Assembly: GCA_002415135.1 (NCBI GenBank)
Contig: DIBY01000001.1
Coordinates: 279,040 to 343,039, forward strand
Length of the DNA: 64,000 nt
Origin: Flavobacteriales bacterium UBA5040
GTDB taxonomy: Bacteria; Bacteroidota; Bacteroidia; Flavobacteriales; Weeksellaceae
Direction of reading: 5' to 3'
The position numbers were made by a program, and so were the translations under genes. This document shows positions 17,371-26,652 of this stretch, one piece after another. Position 1 is the first letter of the stretch, and every line of letters begins with the position of its first letter. The notes beneath the pieces are model-generated. The model made no database searches, was not told the origin of the DNA, and saw nothing but the letters and a program-made list of their open reading frames with translations.

Positions 17371-18105
17371 TTATTTTTCTAAATTTTTGTATTTGTTTTT
17401 CGACAGAGGTTTGTCTTCTTCGTCCTCTTTTCCCATCACATTACTGATGACTAAAACGATTTCTCCTTTTAAAGTTTTGCTTTTGGAAAATTCAATTAAC
17501 TCATTGATATTACAGCGCTTAGTTTCTTCAAACTTTTTTGAAATTTCCCGACTTAAACTCACTTTTGTTTCTTCGCCAAAAAATTCTTTAATCTGTTCTA
17601 AAGTGGTATTGATTTTATGCGGACTTTCATAAAGAATAATTGTTTTCTTCTCTTCAGCCAATTGTTTCAACTTGGTCTGTCTACCTTTTTTTTGAGGTAG
17701 AAATCCCACAAATAGAAATTCATTATTCGGCAAGCCGGAAACCACCAAAGCAGGAACAAAAGCGGTTGCGCCAGGTAAACATTGCATTTCTAAATCCTCA
17801 TCTGAAATGGCTTTCGCCAAAAGATAGCCGGGATCTGAAATTCCGGGTGTACCCGCATCAGTAATGATCGCGATGTTTTGTCCGTTTTTTAGATCATCAA
17901 CGACCTTTTTTGTTGTTTGATGCTCGTTATGTAGATGATATGATTTCAACGGTTTTGAAATTTCATAATGCTTCAACAGAAAACCTGAAGTTCGGGTATC
18001 TTCACATAAAATATAATCAACATCTTTCAGAATTTTTACCGCTCTGAAAGTCATGTCTTCAAGGTTTCCAATCGGTGTTGGAACAAAATATAGGATGCCG
18101 CTCAT
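17371..18105 (-). CDS. rsmI: 16S rRNA (cytidine-1402-2'-O)-methyltransferase
   Basis: This 244-residue tetrapyrrole-methylase-fold enzyme methylates C1402 in the ribosomal P site. Signatures are FVPTPIGNLEDMTFRAVKIL at the start, CEDTRTSGFLLKHYEI, ITDAGTPGISDPGYLL, and ILYESPHKI. The C-terminal tail is lysine-rich and short. It is upstream of fabG in one unit, and its own upstream side is occupied by the decayed transposase element, whose left repeat begins 14 nt before the start codon. That insertion could have changed its promoter. Confidence 0.94.
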   Translation of the reverse strand: MSGILYFVPTPIGNLEDMTFRAVKILKDVDYILCEDTRTSGFLLKHYEISKPLKSYHLHNEHQTTKKVVDDLKNGQNIAIITDAGTPGISDPGYLLAKAISDEDLEMQCLPGATAFVPALVVSGLPNNEFLFVGFLPQKKGRQTKLKQLAEEKKTIILYESPHKINTTLEQIKEFFGEETKVSLSREISKKFEETKRCNINELIEFSKSKTLKGEIVLVISNVMGKEDEEDKPLSKNKYKNLEK

Positions 18106-18119
18106 TTTTGTTTTTATTT

Positions 18120-18231
18120 CGTTGGAATAAATTCCAACGTTTTAATATCGGTCGTCGCTATGCGACTGAATGTTAGTTGCAGCGCAACTGCCGATATTCT
18201 TGCCTGAGATTTTAATCTTAGGCTTCTGTTT
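18120..18231 (+). repeat. Hairpin-rich direct repeat flanking the transposase, left copy
   Basis: About 112 bp with four small stem-loops in order: GTTGGAAT/ATTCCAAC, GTCG/CGAC (GTCGCTATGCGAC), GTTG/CAAC (GTTGCAGCGCAAC) and CCTGAGATT/AATCTTAGG. The right copy (18804-18916) repeats these in the same order and orientation with scattered changes. Here only, a further 12-bp arm at 18239-18250 can pair with 18201-18212. Confidence 0.85.
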
Positions 18232-18265
18232 ATAATTTAAATCTCAGGCAAAATTAACCTATTCT

Positions 18266-18727
18266 TTAAATTAAATCCTCAAACCAATAATCTTGATCAT
18301 ACTCGATCTCAAATTCCTCTAATAGTTTTTGATATTCTGTTTTAAAGTTTTCCTTTTTATGATGTTCTTCTTGATTCTGAATATATTTATAAACATTATT
18401 TATGGCAGATTGGCTATAACTAAATCCTCCAAATCCTCTTTGCCATTCAAACCGCTCTTTAACAAATCCATTTTCGTTAATCCATTTCGAGGATTTTGCT
18501 TTTACACTTTTCATAACTTCAGAAAGCGAAGTCGATGATTTCAAAGAAAAGAAGCAATGAATATGATCTTCTACTCCATTAACAATGAATGTTTTACAAC
18601 CCGTCTCATTTATTAAACTGCCGACTACTGCATGTAACTCTTTTCTAAAATGATCCTGTATGAGTGCATCTCTATACTATACAGAAAAAACAGTTTGAAC
18701 ATATAATTTTACATAAGTGTTTGGCAT
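18266..18727 (-). pseudogene. IS200/RAYT-type Y1 transposase with internal amber stop
   Basis: Reading from the ATG at 18727 gives a 153-residue Y1 transposase interrupted only by a TAG at codon 17 (18677-18679). Before the stop it reads PNTYVKLYVQTVFSV. After it, the HUH motif DHIHC, WQRGFGGFSYSQSAI (with the catalytic Tyr region) and NQEEHHKK are intact. Length and motifs fit single-strand DNA transposases of the IS200/RAYT group. An intact 92-residue frame starting at 18544 holds only the C-terminal half without HUH and is not a gene on its own. Confidence 0.85.
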
Positions 18728-18803
18728 ATTGACAACATTTTAAAAATTATAATTATTCTGCATTACATAAATTTTGATATAATACAATAATCCTTTTTGC
18801 TCG

Positions 18804-18916
18804 CATTGGAATGAATTCCAACGCTTTTTATATCGATCGTCGCTATGCGACTGGATTTTCAGTTGCAGCGCAACGGCCGATATTCTTGCCTGAGATTTTA
18901 ATCTTAGGCCTCTGTT
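18804..18916 (+). repeat. Hairpin-rich direct repeat flanking the transposase, right copy
   Basis: This copy has the same succession of four stem-loops as 18120-18231, about 77 bp upstream of the transposase start. The 3' part from TATTCTTGCC to TCTTAGG is identical in the two copies. The 5' part differs at several positions. Confidence 0.85.
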
Positions 18917-18969
18917 GATTTTCTACTTATGAAAATTAGCAAAATAGGAATTTGATTTAAATAAAATCA

Positions 18970-20346
18970 TTAAAAATTATCAAATAGTTCTTTGCAAAAA
19001 TTCTCCAAACTTGGATCTCTCGCGCCCATTAATAACAATACTGTTCCTTCCTTTAACTCTGGTTTCAATGCTTCCAATAAATTATTGCGGTTTTCTACAA
19101 AATGGGCATTTTTTCCCTTTGCTTTAATTCCTTCAACTAATTCATTGGCTGAAATATCTTTCACAGCAGTTCCGCCAGCGTAGAAAATTTCACTCATAAA
19201 TATTTCATCTTGTGGTCTTAATGAGTCCGCAATTTCTTGAATGAAATCGTCTTTCAAAAATCGTGTTGGTTTATAACCATGCGGTTGAAACCAAGCAATT
19301 ACTTTTTCTGCTAAAGGTTGACATGCTTTAATTGAAGCTGCACATTTTGCAGGATTATGGGCATAATCGTCAATCACCCAAACTCCATTTTTCTGTCCGA
19401 GGATTTGATGACGCCGATATATCCCTTCGTAAGTTGCTAAACTGTCTGAGCAGGTTTTTAAGTCGATTCCGATTTGATTAGCAACGGCAATTGCAGCAGT
19501 TGCATTTTCAACTGAATGTTGTCCCAAAGAATTCATTTGAAACTTCTGATCTAAAACTTCGAAGGTTAATGACAATCCATCCTGTTTAAAGTTCTCTGCA
19601 GAATAACCCGTAGTTTGATCTTCAAATCCGAAATCATTTTCTGCATTCGCCGACAAAGTTTTCGCTAGTGTATTTGATTGATTGACAACAAATAAGCTAT
19701 TAGTATTATTTTTAAATATGGTAAATAATTCGATCAATTCGTCGATTTCCTGGTGGTCTTTATCAATGTTTAGAAGCAAACCGATTTCAGGTTGATACTG
19801 AACGACCGAACCGTCGCTTTCATCAGCTTCAATAATCAGCCACTCTCCTTTTCCTACGGCAGCATTTCCAATTTTACCTTGTTTGATAATACTGGTTAAA
19901 CCGGCTCCGGAAATAATACTTGGATCTAATTGAGCGTCTGATAAGATTTGATACAACATCGCTGAAGTAGTTGATTTGCCAGAAGTTCCGGCAACTGCGA
20001 TCGTCTTTTTACTTTTAGCGATGATTGATAAAAGTTCGCTTCTTTTTATAATTTGAATTCCAAGTTCTTTGGCTTTTTTAACTTCATAAACGGTATCTTC
20101 AATCGCCGTAGAAACTACGATTAAATCTGTACTTTCTGTAATTCCGGTTCCGTCTTGAAGAAAACAATTGATTCCTTCAGCTTCTAACTGTTCTTTGGTT
20201 TTATTATATTCTCCCGGATGAAAATAGCGATCGCTGCCGGAAACTTCTTTTCCAATCCCTTTTAAATATTGAGCGATGGCGCTCATTCCAACTCCCGCAA
20301 CACCAACGAAAAAGACGTTTTGAAAATCGTTTATATTTTTTATCAT
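18970..20346 (-). CDS. MurC-like Mur ligase
   Basis: This 458-residue ATP-dependent ligase has the three Mur domains: an N-terminal Rossmann domain (FVGVAGVGMSAIA), a central ATPase (P-loop AGTSGKSTTS, then IIEADESDGS), and a C-terminal domain (WVIDDYAHNPAK). Its closest relatives are UDP-N-acetylmuramate:L-alanine ligases. However, the P-loop reads GTSGKST instead of the usual GTHGKTT, and it lies outside a division (dcw) cluster, so it may be a paralogue with another substrate or an Mpl-like recycling ligase. I use the ATG at 20346; a TTG at 20352 is less likely. It is 14-20 nt after the acidic protein gene, in one operon. Confidence 0.78.
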   Translation of the reverse strand: MIKNINDFQNVFFVGVAGVGMSAIAQYLKGIGKEVSGSDRYFHPGEYNKTKEQLEAEGINCFLQDGTGITESTDLIVVSTAIEDTVYEVKKAKELGIQIIKRSELLSIIAKSKKTIAVAGTSGKSTTSAMLYQILSDAQLDPSIISGAGLTSIIKQGKIGNAAVGKGEWLIIEADESDGSVVQYQPEIGLLLNIDKDHQEIDELIELFTIFKNNTNSLFVVNQSNTLAKTLSANAENDFGFEDQTTGYSAENFKQDGLSLTFEVLDQKFQMNSLGQHSVENATAAIAVANQIGIDLKTCSDSLATYEGIYRRHQILGQKNGVWVIDDYAHNPAKCAASIKACQPLAEKVIAWFQPHGYKPTRFLKDDFIQEIADSLRPQDEIFMSEIFYAGGTAVKDISANELVEGIKAKGKNAHFVENRNNLLEALKPELKEGTVLLLMGARDPSLENFCKELFDNF

Positions 20347-20366
20347 ACTCAAAGTTTCTGCTTTTA

Positions 20367-21392
20367 CTAAAATTTACTTTCAACCAAATTCCAAAGTCTC
20401 TGTGCAAATTCATCTTTTTTGCTCCAGTCTTTTCGATAGTAAACTTCGCTAAGATATTGTTTCGCTTCTTCCAAAGTGCTAAAACTATTCAGCTTTTCAA
20501 TCGTAATTTTTAATTCTTCATCATCGCCAGCAAACAAACTTTTGCTAAAGGCAACCTTATCATTTAAATCCAGTTTAAATTCTGGTTTCTTTTTTTCGGC
20601 CTCCATAAAATCAGTCTTCACATTCGATTTCAAAATACTTCCTGGCTCGGGCTGTACATGTTCGACAACTTTTTCTTCCTCCAAAGGATCATTATCAAAT
20701 AGTTGTTGCATTACCTTCAAACCTTTAATATTGGCCAATTTGAATTTTTTCTCAGCCTGTTGCAGTGTGGTTTCAGCTTTATGTTCTGTAATTTCTGTAG
20801 CGTCTTCTGGCAGAGTCTCATGTTTACTAAATTCTACAATTTTTCGACGGCGTTCTTCCATTTCCTCCAGCTCACGTTCTTTCTGCGCAACTCTCTCGGC
20901 ATAATCAGGTTCTTCCTGTTCAATTACCAAAGGGATTTCGTCTTCTGGTGCCAAATCGGATTCAGAAATAGAGTTAAACTCTTCTTCAAAAAACGGTTCT
21001 TCGATCATCTCAGAATGTAAAGAACTATCAACATTTTTATCTTCAGTCTCAATTTCATCCTCAAAATTATTGAGTTCGGTGGTAAACATCACTTCTTCCT
21101 CGATGACATCATCGCTAAAATCCTGTTCTGTAAATTCTACATGCTCAGTGGCTTTATCGATAACTTGATTTTGATCTATAGAAATATCTTCTGGGATTTC
21201 TTCAGTAAGAATTCGGGCAAAGTTTTCCTCATTTTTTTCTAAAATTCTTAAAAAGGCAATTCGATCGGTTACCTCTGTAAATAAATCTTGTTTCGCCAGA
21301 AGTTCATCTTTTGAATTTATTTTACAGAGCGTTTCGAGAATACTTTTGGTTTCGAAAAAAATTTTATCGTGTATATCTTGGAGACTTTGCAT
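20367..21392 (-). CDS. Conserved acidic hypothetical protein
   Basis: This 341-residue protein has no catalytic motif I recognise. An N-terminal helical part (residues 1-60, IHDKIFFETKSILETL) leads into a long Glu/Asp-rich, probably disordered middle (about 70-200). The C-terminal domain (about 275-341) is better conserved in Bacteroidota and reads LNDKVAFSKSLFAGDDEEL, then NSFSTLEEAKQYLSEVYYRK and WSKKDEFAQRLWNLVESKF. There is no signal peptide, so it is cytosolic. It is the first gene of a unit with the MurC-like ligase and is divergent from tdk. A scaffold or adaptor role is only a guess. Confidence 0.75.
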   Translation of the reverse strand: MQSLQDIHDKIFFETKSILETLCKINSKDELLAKQDLFTEVTDRIAFLRILEKNEENFARILTEEIPEDISIDQNQVIDKATEHVEFTEQDFSDDVIEEEVMFTTELNNFEDEIETEDKNVDSSLHSEMIEEPFFEEEFNSISESDLAPEDEIPLVIEQEEPDYAERVAQKERELEEMEERRRKIVEFSKHETLPEDATEITEHKAETTLQQAEKKFKLANIKGLKVMQQLFDNDPLEEEKVVEHVQPEPGSILKSNVKTDFMEAEKKKPEFKLDLNDKVAFSKSLFAGDDEELKITIEKLNSFSTLEEAKQYLSEVYYRKDWSKKDEFAQRLWNLVESKF

Positions 21393-21415
21393 ATCAGAAT
21401 CTTATTAAATTTCCG

Positions 21416-21423
21416 TAATTTTG
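21416..21423 (+). promoter_or_regulatory. Promoter -7 box of the tdk-murF/alr operon
   Basis: TAATTTTG fits TAnnTTTG, 30 nt before the tdk ATG. A TTG at 21387-21389 is slightly too far (26 bp) to be an ideal -33 element. Confidence 0.45.
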
Positions 21424-21453
21424 GGCTTTTAAATCTTACGGCTAAATTAACAA

Positions 21454-22044
21454 ATGTTTTTAGAAAATACAATAAATCACGCAAAACAAAGCGGCTGGAT
21501 GGAAGTAATCTGCGGCTCGATGTTTTCGGGAAAAACTGAAGAGTTAATCCGTCGGTTACGCCGTGCAGAAATGGCAGGACAGAATGTAGAAATCTTTAAG
21601 CCAAAACTGGATACCAGATATGCAGATGAGGAAGTGGTATCTCACAACCAAAATAAAATCCGCAGTACACCGGTAGAAAGTCCAAACGAGATTCTGTTAC
21701 TAGGATCTACTTGCGATGTTGTTGGAATTGATGAAGCTCAGTTTTTTGACGAAAGCATTGTAGAAGTAGCTAATAAATTGGCTAACAGCGGAATACGAGT
21801 GGTTATTGCGGGCTTGGACATGGATTTTATGGGACGACCTTTTGGACCGATTCCCAATTTAATGGCCACGGCGGAATATGTTACAAAAGTGCACGCTATT
21901 TGCAAGAGAACGGGAAATCTCGCCAACCATTCTATGCGAATTTCGACAAGTACTGATTTGGTTCAGTTAGGCGAAACCGAAAGTTATGAAGCCGTGAGCA
22001 GAAAAGTTTTCAATGAAGAGTTTCTGAACAACGAAAATCGATGA
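21454..22044 (+). CDS. tdk: Thymidine kinase
   Basis: This 196-residue type II thymidine kinase phosphorylates thymidine to dTMP for salvage. It has the P-loop GSMFSGKTEEL, the DExQF-type motif VGIDEAQFFD, and the lid and substrate segment AGLDMDFMGRPFG. The C-terminal zinc ribbon of the family is degenerate: where CxxC pairs are expected, the sequence has a single Cys in HAICKRTGNLANHS. The stop overlaps the start of murF-alr in an ATGA, so translation is coupled. Confidence 0.94.
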   Translation: MFLENTINHAKQSGWMEVICGSMFSGKTEELIRRLRRAEMAGQNVEIFKPKLDTRYADEEVVSHNQNKIRSTPVESPNEILLLGSTCDVVGIDEAQFFDESIVEVANKLANSGIRVVIAGLDMDFMGRPFGPIPNLMATAEYVTKVHAICKRTGNLANHSMRISTSTDLVQLGETESYEAVSRKVFNEEFLNNENR

Positions 22045-24485
22045 ATTATACCGCCAAACAAATTGCAGAAATTACCGGATCCCAATTAATTGGTGAGGAA
22101 AATTTGCACATTAAAAATATCGCCTACGACAGTAGAACTTTATTTTCGGTTAATGATACTGCCTTTCTAGCTATTAATACTTCAAAAAATTCTGGAGAAA
22201 AATACATTCAATCTGCTATTGAAAAAGGAATTGACATTATCATTTCTGAACATCATTTTCCGCAATATGAAAACATTACTTGGATCATCGTTAAAAATTC
22301 AATTGAATTTCTTCAAAAAATTGCAAAATACCATCTAAATCAATTTGATTTAAAAACGATAGGTATTACCGGAAGTAATGGTAAAACAATTGTCAAAGAA
22401 TGGCTCTACCAATCTTTATTTCACGATTACGCGACCGTAAAAAGTCCGAAGAGTTTTAACTCTCAACTGGGACTTCCACTTTCCTTATTGGAGATCAGTA
22501 AAAAACATCAGTTAGGAATTTTTGAAGTTGGGATTTCGAAACCTAATGAGATGATCATTCTAGAAGATCTGTTCTCTCCACAAATAGGAATTCTTACGCA
22601 TATAGGTGCTGCACATTCATCAAATTTTGATTCTGTTGAGGAACTTATTGATGAAAAAATTAAATTATTTGTCAATTCAGAAACGATTATTTTTAATGGA
22701 GATAATGAACTGGTTGTTAATAAAATAACTAAAATCTATTCAAGTAAAAAATTAACATCATTTGGTTTTAAAGATCATAATAATGTTTTTATTAAAAACG
22801 ATTGGAAGGACAGATCGAAAGAAATAGAAATTCAATATTTTGATGAGCATTTTTCAGTTCCGGTTTATCAGAGAGATGAAGCTACCATCAGCAATGTATT
22901 GTGTGTGATATGTGTTTTGAAAGAATTTGGTTTTGAAAATTCTAAGATTATCCAGAAATTAAATTCACTAAAATCCGTTGAAATGCGATTGGAAAGTGTG
23001 AATGGAATTCGGAATAATTTAATTATTAATGATTCTTTTAATCTTGATTTAGATTCTTTGAAAATTGCTTTTCAGAATATCAACGAATATAACAAACCGA
23101 ATAAAGCTTTAATTCTAACTGATTTTGTAGAGGGAAAAAATGCAGATCAGTTATACCACGAAGTTGCTTTCTTAACCAACGAACAAAATTTCAATTCAGT
23201 TTTTCTAATTGGGGATGAGATAACGAAACTGGAAAGATTATTTGAAGCCACCACTTTTACTTTTAATAATACCTCTGAACTCATTGAAAGTGTGAATCTT
23301 CACCAGATTGAAGACCATTTAATCTTATTGAAAGGAGCCAGAAAATTTGAAATTGATAAAGTAAAATCCTATTTAGAATTACAGAAACATGATACTGTTT
23401 TAGAAGTAAATTTAAATTCTATTCTACACAACATCAATGTTCATAAAGCTTTACTTAAGCCTAAGACCAAAATGATGGCAATGGTAAAAGCCTATTCTTA
23501 CGGTTTAGGAGGTTATGAAATTGCAGAATTTTTGCAGCATCATCATATCGATTACTTGGGAGTTGCTTACGCTGATGAAGGTGTCGATCTTAGAAAAAGC
23601 GGAATTACGACGCCTATTATGGTGATGAATCCGGAACAACACAGTTACAATATCATCATCGATTTTAATCTGGAACCGGAAATCTACAGTTTTCGCGTGC
23701 TCGAATTGTTTAATGAAAAACTCATTCAAAAAGGAATTCAACATCTTTATCCAATTCATATCAAAGTGGAAACAGGAATGCATCGTCTTGGTTTTAAAAA
23801 AGATGAATTGCCAGAACTCATTGATAGGTTGAACTCGATGAATGTGAAAGTAAAATCTATTTTCAGCCATTTATCTTCTTCTGATGATGATCAAGAAAAA
23901 GAATATACCTTAGAACAAATTCATATCTTTAATGAAAATTCGTTAGCCCTTATCGCTGGTTTAAATGATCAACCGATCAGGCACATTCTCAATACTTCAG
24001 GCATAGTTAATTTTGCTGATTATCAATTTGATATGGTTAGAATTGGTATTGGAATGGTCGGAATTTCGGCAAACCCAGAAATTAAAAAACAACTTAAAAG
24101 TGCAGTTACTTTTAAGACCGTTATTTCGCAGATTTCAGAGATAAAACAAGGTGATTCAGTCGGTTACAACAGAAAATTTAAAACAGAAAAGAATACCAAT
24201 ATCGCCACTATTCCAGTTGGTTACGCTGATGGAATTCCCAGACTTATTGGAAATAACGTTGGTTTCGTTGGAATAAGAAATAATCTTTTTCCTATTGTCG
24301 GCAATGTTTGCATGGATATGATGATGATCGATTTGGGAGATTTTATGGTTAAAGAAGGTGAAGAAGTTATTATCTTTAACTCCAATCCATCCTTAGAAGA
24401 ATTCGCAGGCTACTGCAAAACAATATCTTATGAAGTTCTAACTTCAATATCACGACGCGTAAAGCGCATATACATCAAAGATTAA
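22041..24485 (+). CDS. Bifunctional UDP-MurNAc-tripeptide:D-Ala-D-Ala ligase / alanine racemase
   Basis: This 814-residue fusion is characteristic of Bacteroidota. Residues 1 to about 445 form MurF, which adds D-Ala-D-Ala to the peptidoglycan precursor (P-loop GITGSNGKT, 111-116). Residues from about 450 form the PLP-dependent alanine racemase that makes D-Ala (Schiff-base K483 in AMVKAYSYG, then a catalytic-Tyr region in SVGYNRKF and IPVGYADGIPRL). Joining supplier and consumer of D-Ala suggests substrate coupling. The MurF half has P-loop and Mur ligase folds but diverges in the middle, as usual for these fusions. It overlaps tdk by 4 nt, and the patatin gene starts directly after its stop codon. 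Confidence 0.95.
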   Translation: MNYTAKQIAEITGSQLIGEENLHIKNIAYDSRTLFSVNDTAFLAINTSKNSGEKYIQSAIEKGIDIIISEHHFPQYENITWIIVKNSIEFLQKIAKYHLNQFDLKTIGITGSNGKTIVKEWLYQSLFHDYATVKSPKSFNSQLGLPLSLLEISKKHQLGIFEVGISKPNEMIILEDLFSPQIGILTHIGAAHSSNFDSVEELIDEKIKLFVNSETIIFNGDNELVVNKITKIYSSKKLTSFGFKDHNNVFIKNDWKDRSKEIEIQYFDEHFSVPVYQRDEATISNVLCVICVLKEFGFENSKIIQKLNSLKSVEMRLESVNGIRNNLIINDSFNLDLDSLKIAFQNINEYNKPNKALILTDFVEGKNADQLYHEVAFLTNEQNFNSVFLIGDEITKLERLFEATTFTFNNTSELIESVNLHQIEDHLILLKGARKFEIDKVKSYLELQKHDTVLEVNLNSILHNINVHKALLKPKTKMMAMVKAYSYGLGGYEIAEFLQHHHIDYLGVAYADEGVDLRKSGITTPIMVMNPEQHSYNIIIDFNLEPEIYSFRVLELFNEKLIQKGIQHLYPIHIKVETGMHRLGFKKDELPELIDRLNSMNVKVKSIFSHLSSSDDDQEKEYTLEQIHIFNENSLALIAGLNDQPIRHILNTSGIVNFADYQFDMVRIGIGMVGISANPEIKKQLKSAVTFKTVISQISEIKQGDSVGYNRKFKTEKNTNIATIPVGYADGIPRLIGNNVGFVGIRNNLFPIVGNVCMDMMMIDLGDFMVKEGEEVIIFNSNPSLEEFAGYCKTISYEVLTSISRRVKRIYIKD

Positions 24486-26651
24486 ATGAAAAAAAACATC
24501 ATCTATTTCCTTTTCCTTTTTATGACTGTTGCTTTGAATGCACAGATTAAGGACGGTTTTACAATTCCAAAAAATCCAAGGATCGGTTTATCACTTTCTG
24601 GTGGTGGAGCCAAAGGTTTCGCCCATATTGGCGTTCTCAAGGTCTTAGATTCTTTAGGAGTAAAAGTCGACTATATATCTGGAACGAGTATGGGTGCAAT
24701 TGTCGGTGGTTTATATGCCTCTGGATACACTGGAAAAGAAATCGAACAGATCGTAATGGATACTGATTTCTATTCTCTTATCGCCAATGAAAAGACCCGA
24801 CAAGAGACTTCATTTTTCAACAAATCAGTCGATAAGTATATTCTAACTGTTCCCATAAAAGATGGGAAGATCAACGTACTTCCGAAAGCGATCTCTACGG
24901 GTCAGAAAAACATTTATATGTTGAAGGAACTCTTTAAAAATGTTTCAACAATTACTGATTTCTCCAAATTACCCATTCCTTTTATGTGCGTTGCCACCAA
25001 TCTGGAAAGTGGAAAAATGAAATTATTTGAAAACGGAGATCTGGTAAGTTCTATTATGGCAAGTTCAGCGTTTCCTTCTTTAATGGACCCGGTAAAAATA
25101 AATGACTCACTGTATATTGATGGCGCGATGACTATCAATTATCCTTCTAAGCCATTAAAAGATAAAGGAATTGATATTGTTATTGGAGTCGATTTAAGTC
25201 AGGGATTATCAAGTCGGAAAGATTTGCAGTCGGCAATCTCTATTTTAAATCAAGTGATCGATTTTGGCATTCAAAAAGAAACAAAAAATCAGTACAACTA
25301 TACAGACATCAATATTCATCCAAACTTGGATGGAACTGGCGCTACTAGTTACGACGCTAAAAAAGCAATCTTGGATTCTGGTTACGTTGAAGCTCAGAAG
25401 TATGCTCAAACGCTTTCTTTATTACCAAAAAGAGAGGATATTCTTCTCCGCGCACCGATGAGCTCTGTTTATTCCAACGTTTATAAAATTGACAGTCTTA
25501 TTCTGGAAAACGATCATATTTTCAGAAAAAACTATGTGTTGGGAAAAATGAATTTAAAAATTCCTTCCCTTCAAACCTACGGTGGTATTAATAAAATGAT
25601 TGATAAATTATATGCGACTAACAATTATCGTTTAATTAATTATGACATCGTCCAAGGAAATGATAAGAATTATTTAAAGTTAGATGTGACCGAAGATGAT
25701 ACCCGCTTCTTTTTGAAATTCGGTTTGCATTACGATGAAATATTTAAAACGGGATTACTCCTGAACGCCACTGCAAAACGTCTGTTATTCCGTAATTCTA
25801 CGGTTTCCTTAGATATTGTCGTTGGTGATCAGCCTCGATATTACTTCAATTATTTCATCGATAATGGATACATTCCCGGCCTTGGAGTGTACGCCTCCGG
25901 AATGTCCCTGGATCTGAAAGATGAGGCTGGTAATATTTTCGAAAAATGGAATTGGTTTAGAAGCGAAGTATTTTTACAATCCATTTGGCGAGATAAATAT
26001 GCGGTTGGAGCTGGAATCAGCAGTGATTATTTCGACTCGAAAATTACAGGCACTACGGGTTATAACAACTCTCAGAATTTTCTAAATGCCTATGCTTTTA
26101 TTAAAAGTGATACGCAGGATGACCGTAGTTTTCCGACCAGAGGTTTATTCTTATCAGCCGAAGGAAAACTTTTAGATATATTGAACAAGTTTGACGATGG
26201 TCGAATTCTTCAGTTCAAAATCGATACGCAATTGAATTTCCCAGTGACCAATTGGTTAACATACCGTCTTGGATTATTTGGAGGATTTACCATCGGTGAT
26301 AATCTGAGCCCTTACTATAACTACAGAATGGGTGGAATATTTGATCAAAATCTCGGCAATTTTGTTACCTTCCAAGGTTATCAATTTGGTCAGACCGTCG
26401 CGCAGAATATTTTAATTTCTTCGAGTACAGCTCAATTTAGATTATCTAAAAACTTCTTTGCAGATGCTAATTTTTCCTTCGCGAATTTGTTTGACGATTT
26501 AAATGTTGATGATATTTTACACGTTTCAGATTCTTCTGCTGGATTAACTGCAGGCTATAAATCTCCTTTTGGCCAAATAAAAGTCAATTATAGTCATTCA
26601 CTAAAAATTAACAGAGGAATGTTCAGCGTAATTCTGGGACATTGGTTTTAA
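24486..26651 (+). CDS. Patatin-like phospholipase with C-terminal outer-membrane barrel
   Basis: This 721-residue exported protein begins with a signal peptide (ends ALNAQ, residue 20). The patatin domain (about 30-300) has the oxyanion loop SGGGAKGFAHIG, the nucleophile elbow GTSMG (S68) and the catalytic Asp in YIDGAMT (D212), forming a Ser-Asp dyad. A POTRA-like linker (about 345-400) leads to a BamA-like beta-barrel ending in FSVILGHWF. The layout matches PlpD-type patatins whose lipase domain is carried by a 16-stranded barrel. It probably acts on phospholipids at the cell surface or periplasm. It starts at the base after the murF-alr stop, so it is co-transcribed. Confidence 0.9.
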   Translation: MKKNIIYFLFLFMTVALNAQIKDGFTIPKNPRIGLSLSGGGAKGFAHIGVLKVLDSLGVKVDYISGTSMGAIVGGLYASGYTGKEIEQIVMDTDFYSLIANEKTRQETSFFNKSVDKYILTVPIKDGKINVLPKAISTGQKNIYMLKELFKNVSTITDFSKLPIPFMCVATNLESGKMKLFENGDLVSSIMASSAFPSLMDPVKINDSLYIDGAMTINYPSKPLKDKGIDIVIGVDLSQGLSSRKDLQSAISILNQVIDFGIQKETKNQYNYTDINIHPNLDGTGATSYDAKKAILDSGYVEAQKYAQTLSLLPKREDILLRAPMSSVYSNVYKIDSLILENDHIFRKNYVLGKMNLKIPSLQTYGGINKMIDKLYATNNYRLINYDIVQGNDKNYLKLDVTEDDTRFFLKFGLHYDEIFKTGLLLNATAKRLLFRNSTVSLDIVVGDQPRYYFNYFIDNGYIPGLGVYASGMSLDLKDEAGNIFEKWNWFRSEVFLQSIWRDKYAVGAGISSDYFDSKITGTTGYNNSQNFLNAYAFIKSDTQDDRSFPTRGLFLSAEGKLLDILNKFDDGRILQFKIDTQLNFPVTNWLTYRLGLFGGFTIGDNLSPYYNYRMGGIFDQNLGNFVTFQGYQFGQTVAQNILISSSTAQFRLSKNFFADANFSFANLFDDLNVDDILHVSDSSAGLTAGYKSPFGQIKVNYSHSLKINRGMFSVILGHWF

Positions 26652-26652
26652 T

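Larger units (their letters stand above)
18120..18916. mobile_element. REP-associated tyrosine transposase unit (REPtron-like), inactive
   Basis: A Y1/HUH transposase pseudogene is bracketed by two imperfect direct copies of a 112-bp hairpin-rich sequence. This matches the organisation of RAYT genes with flanking REP sequences, and of IS200/IS605 elements, which have hairpin ends and no terminal inverted repeats. It sits between rsmI and the MurC-like gene. Confidence 0.7.

Noticed and set aside
18266..18544. 92-residue ORF as a separate small gene
   Set aside because: It is the 3' half of the transposase pseudogene and shares its frame; no independent start signal.
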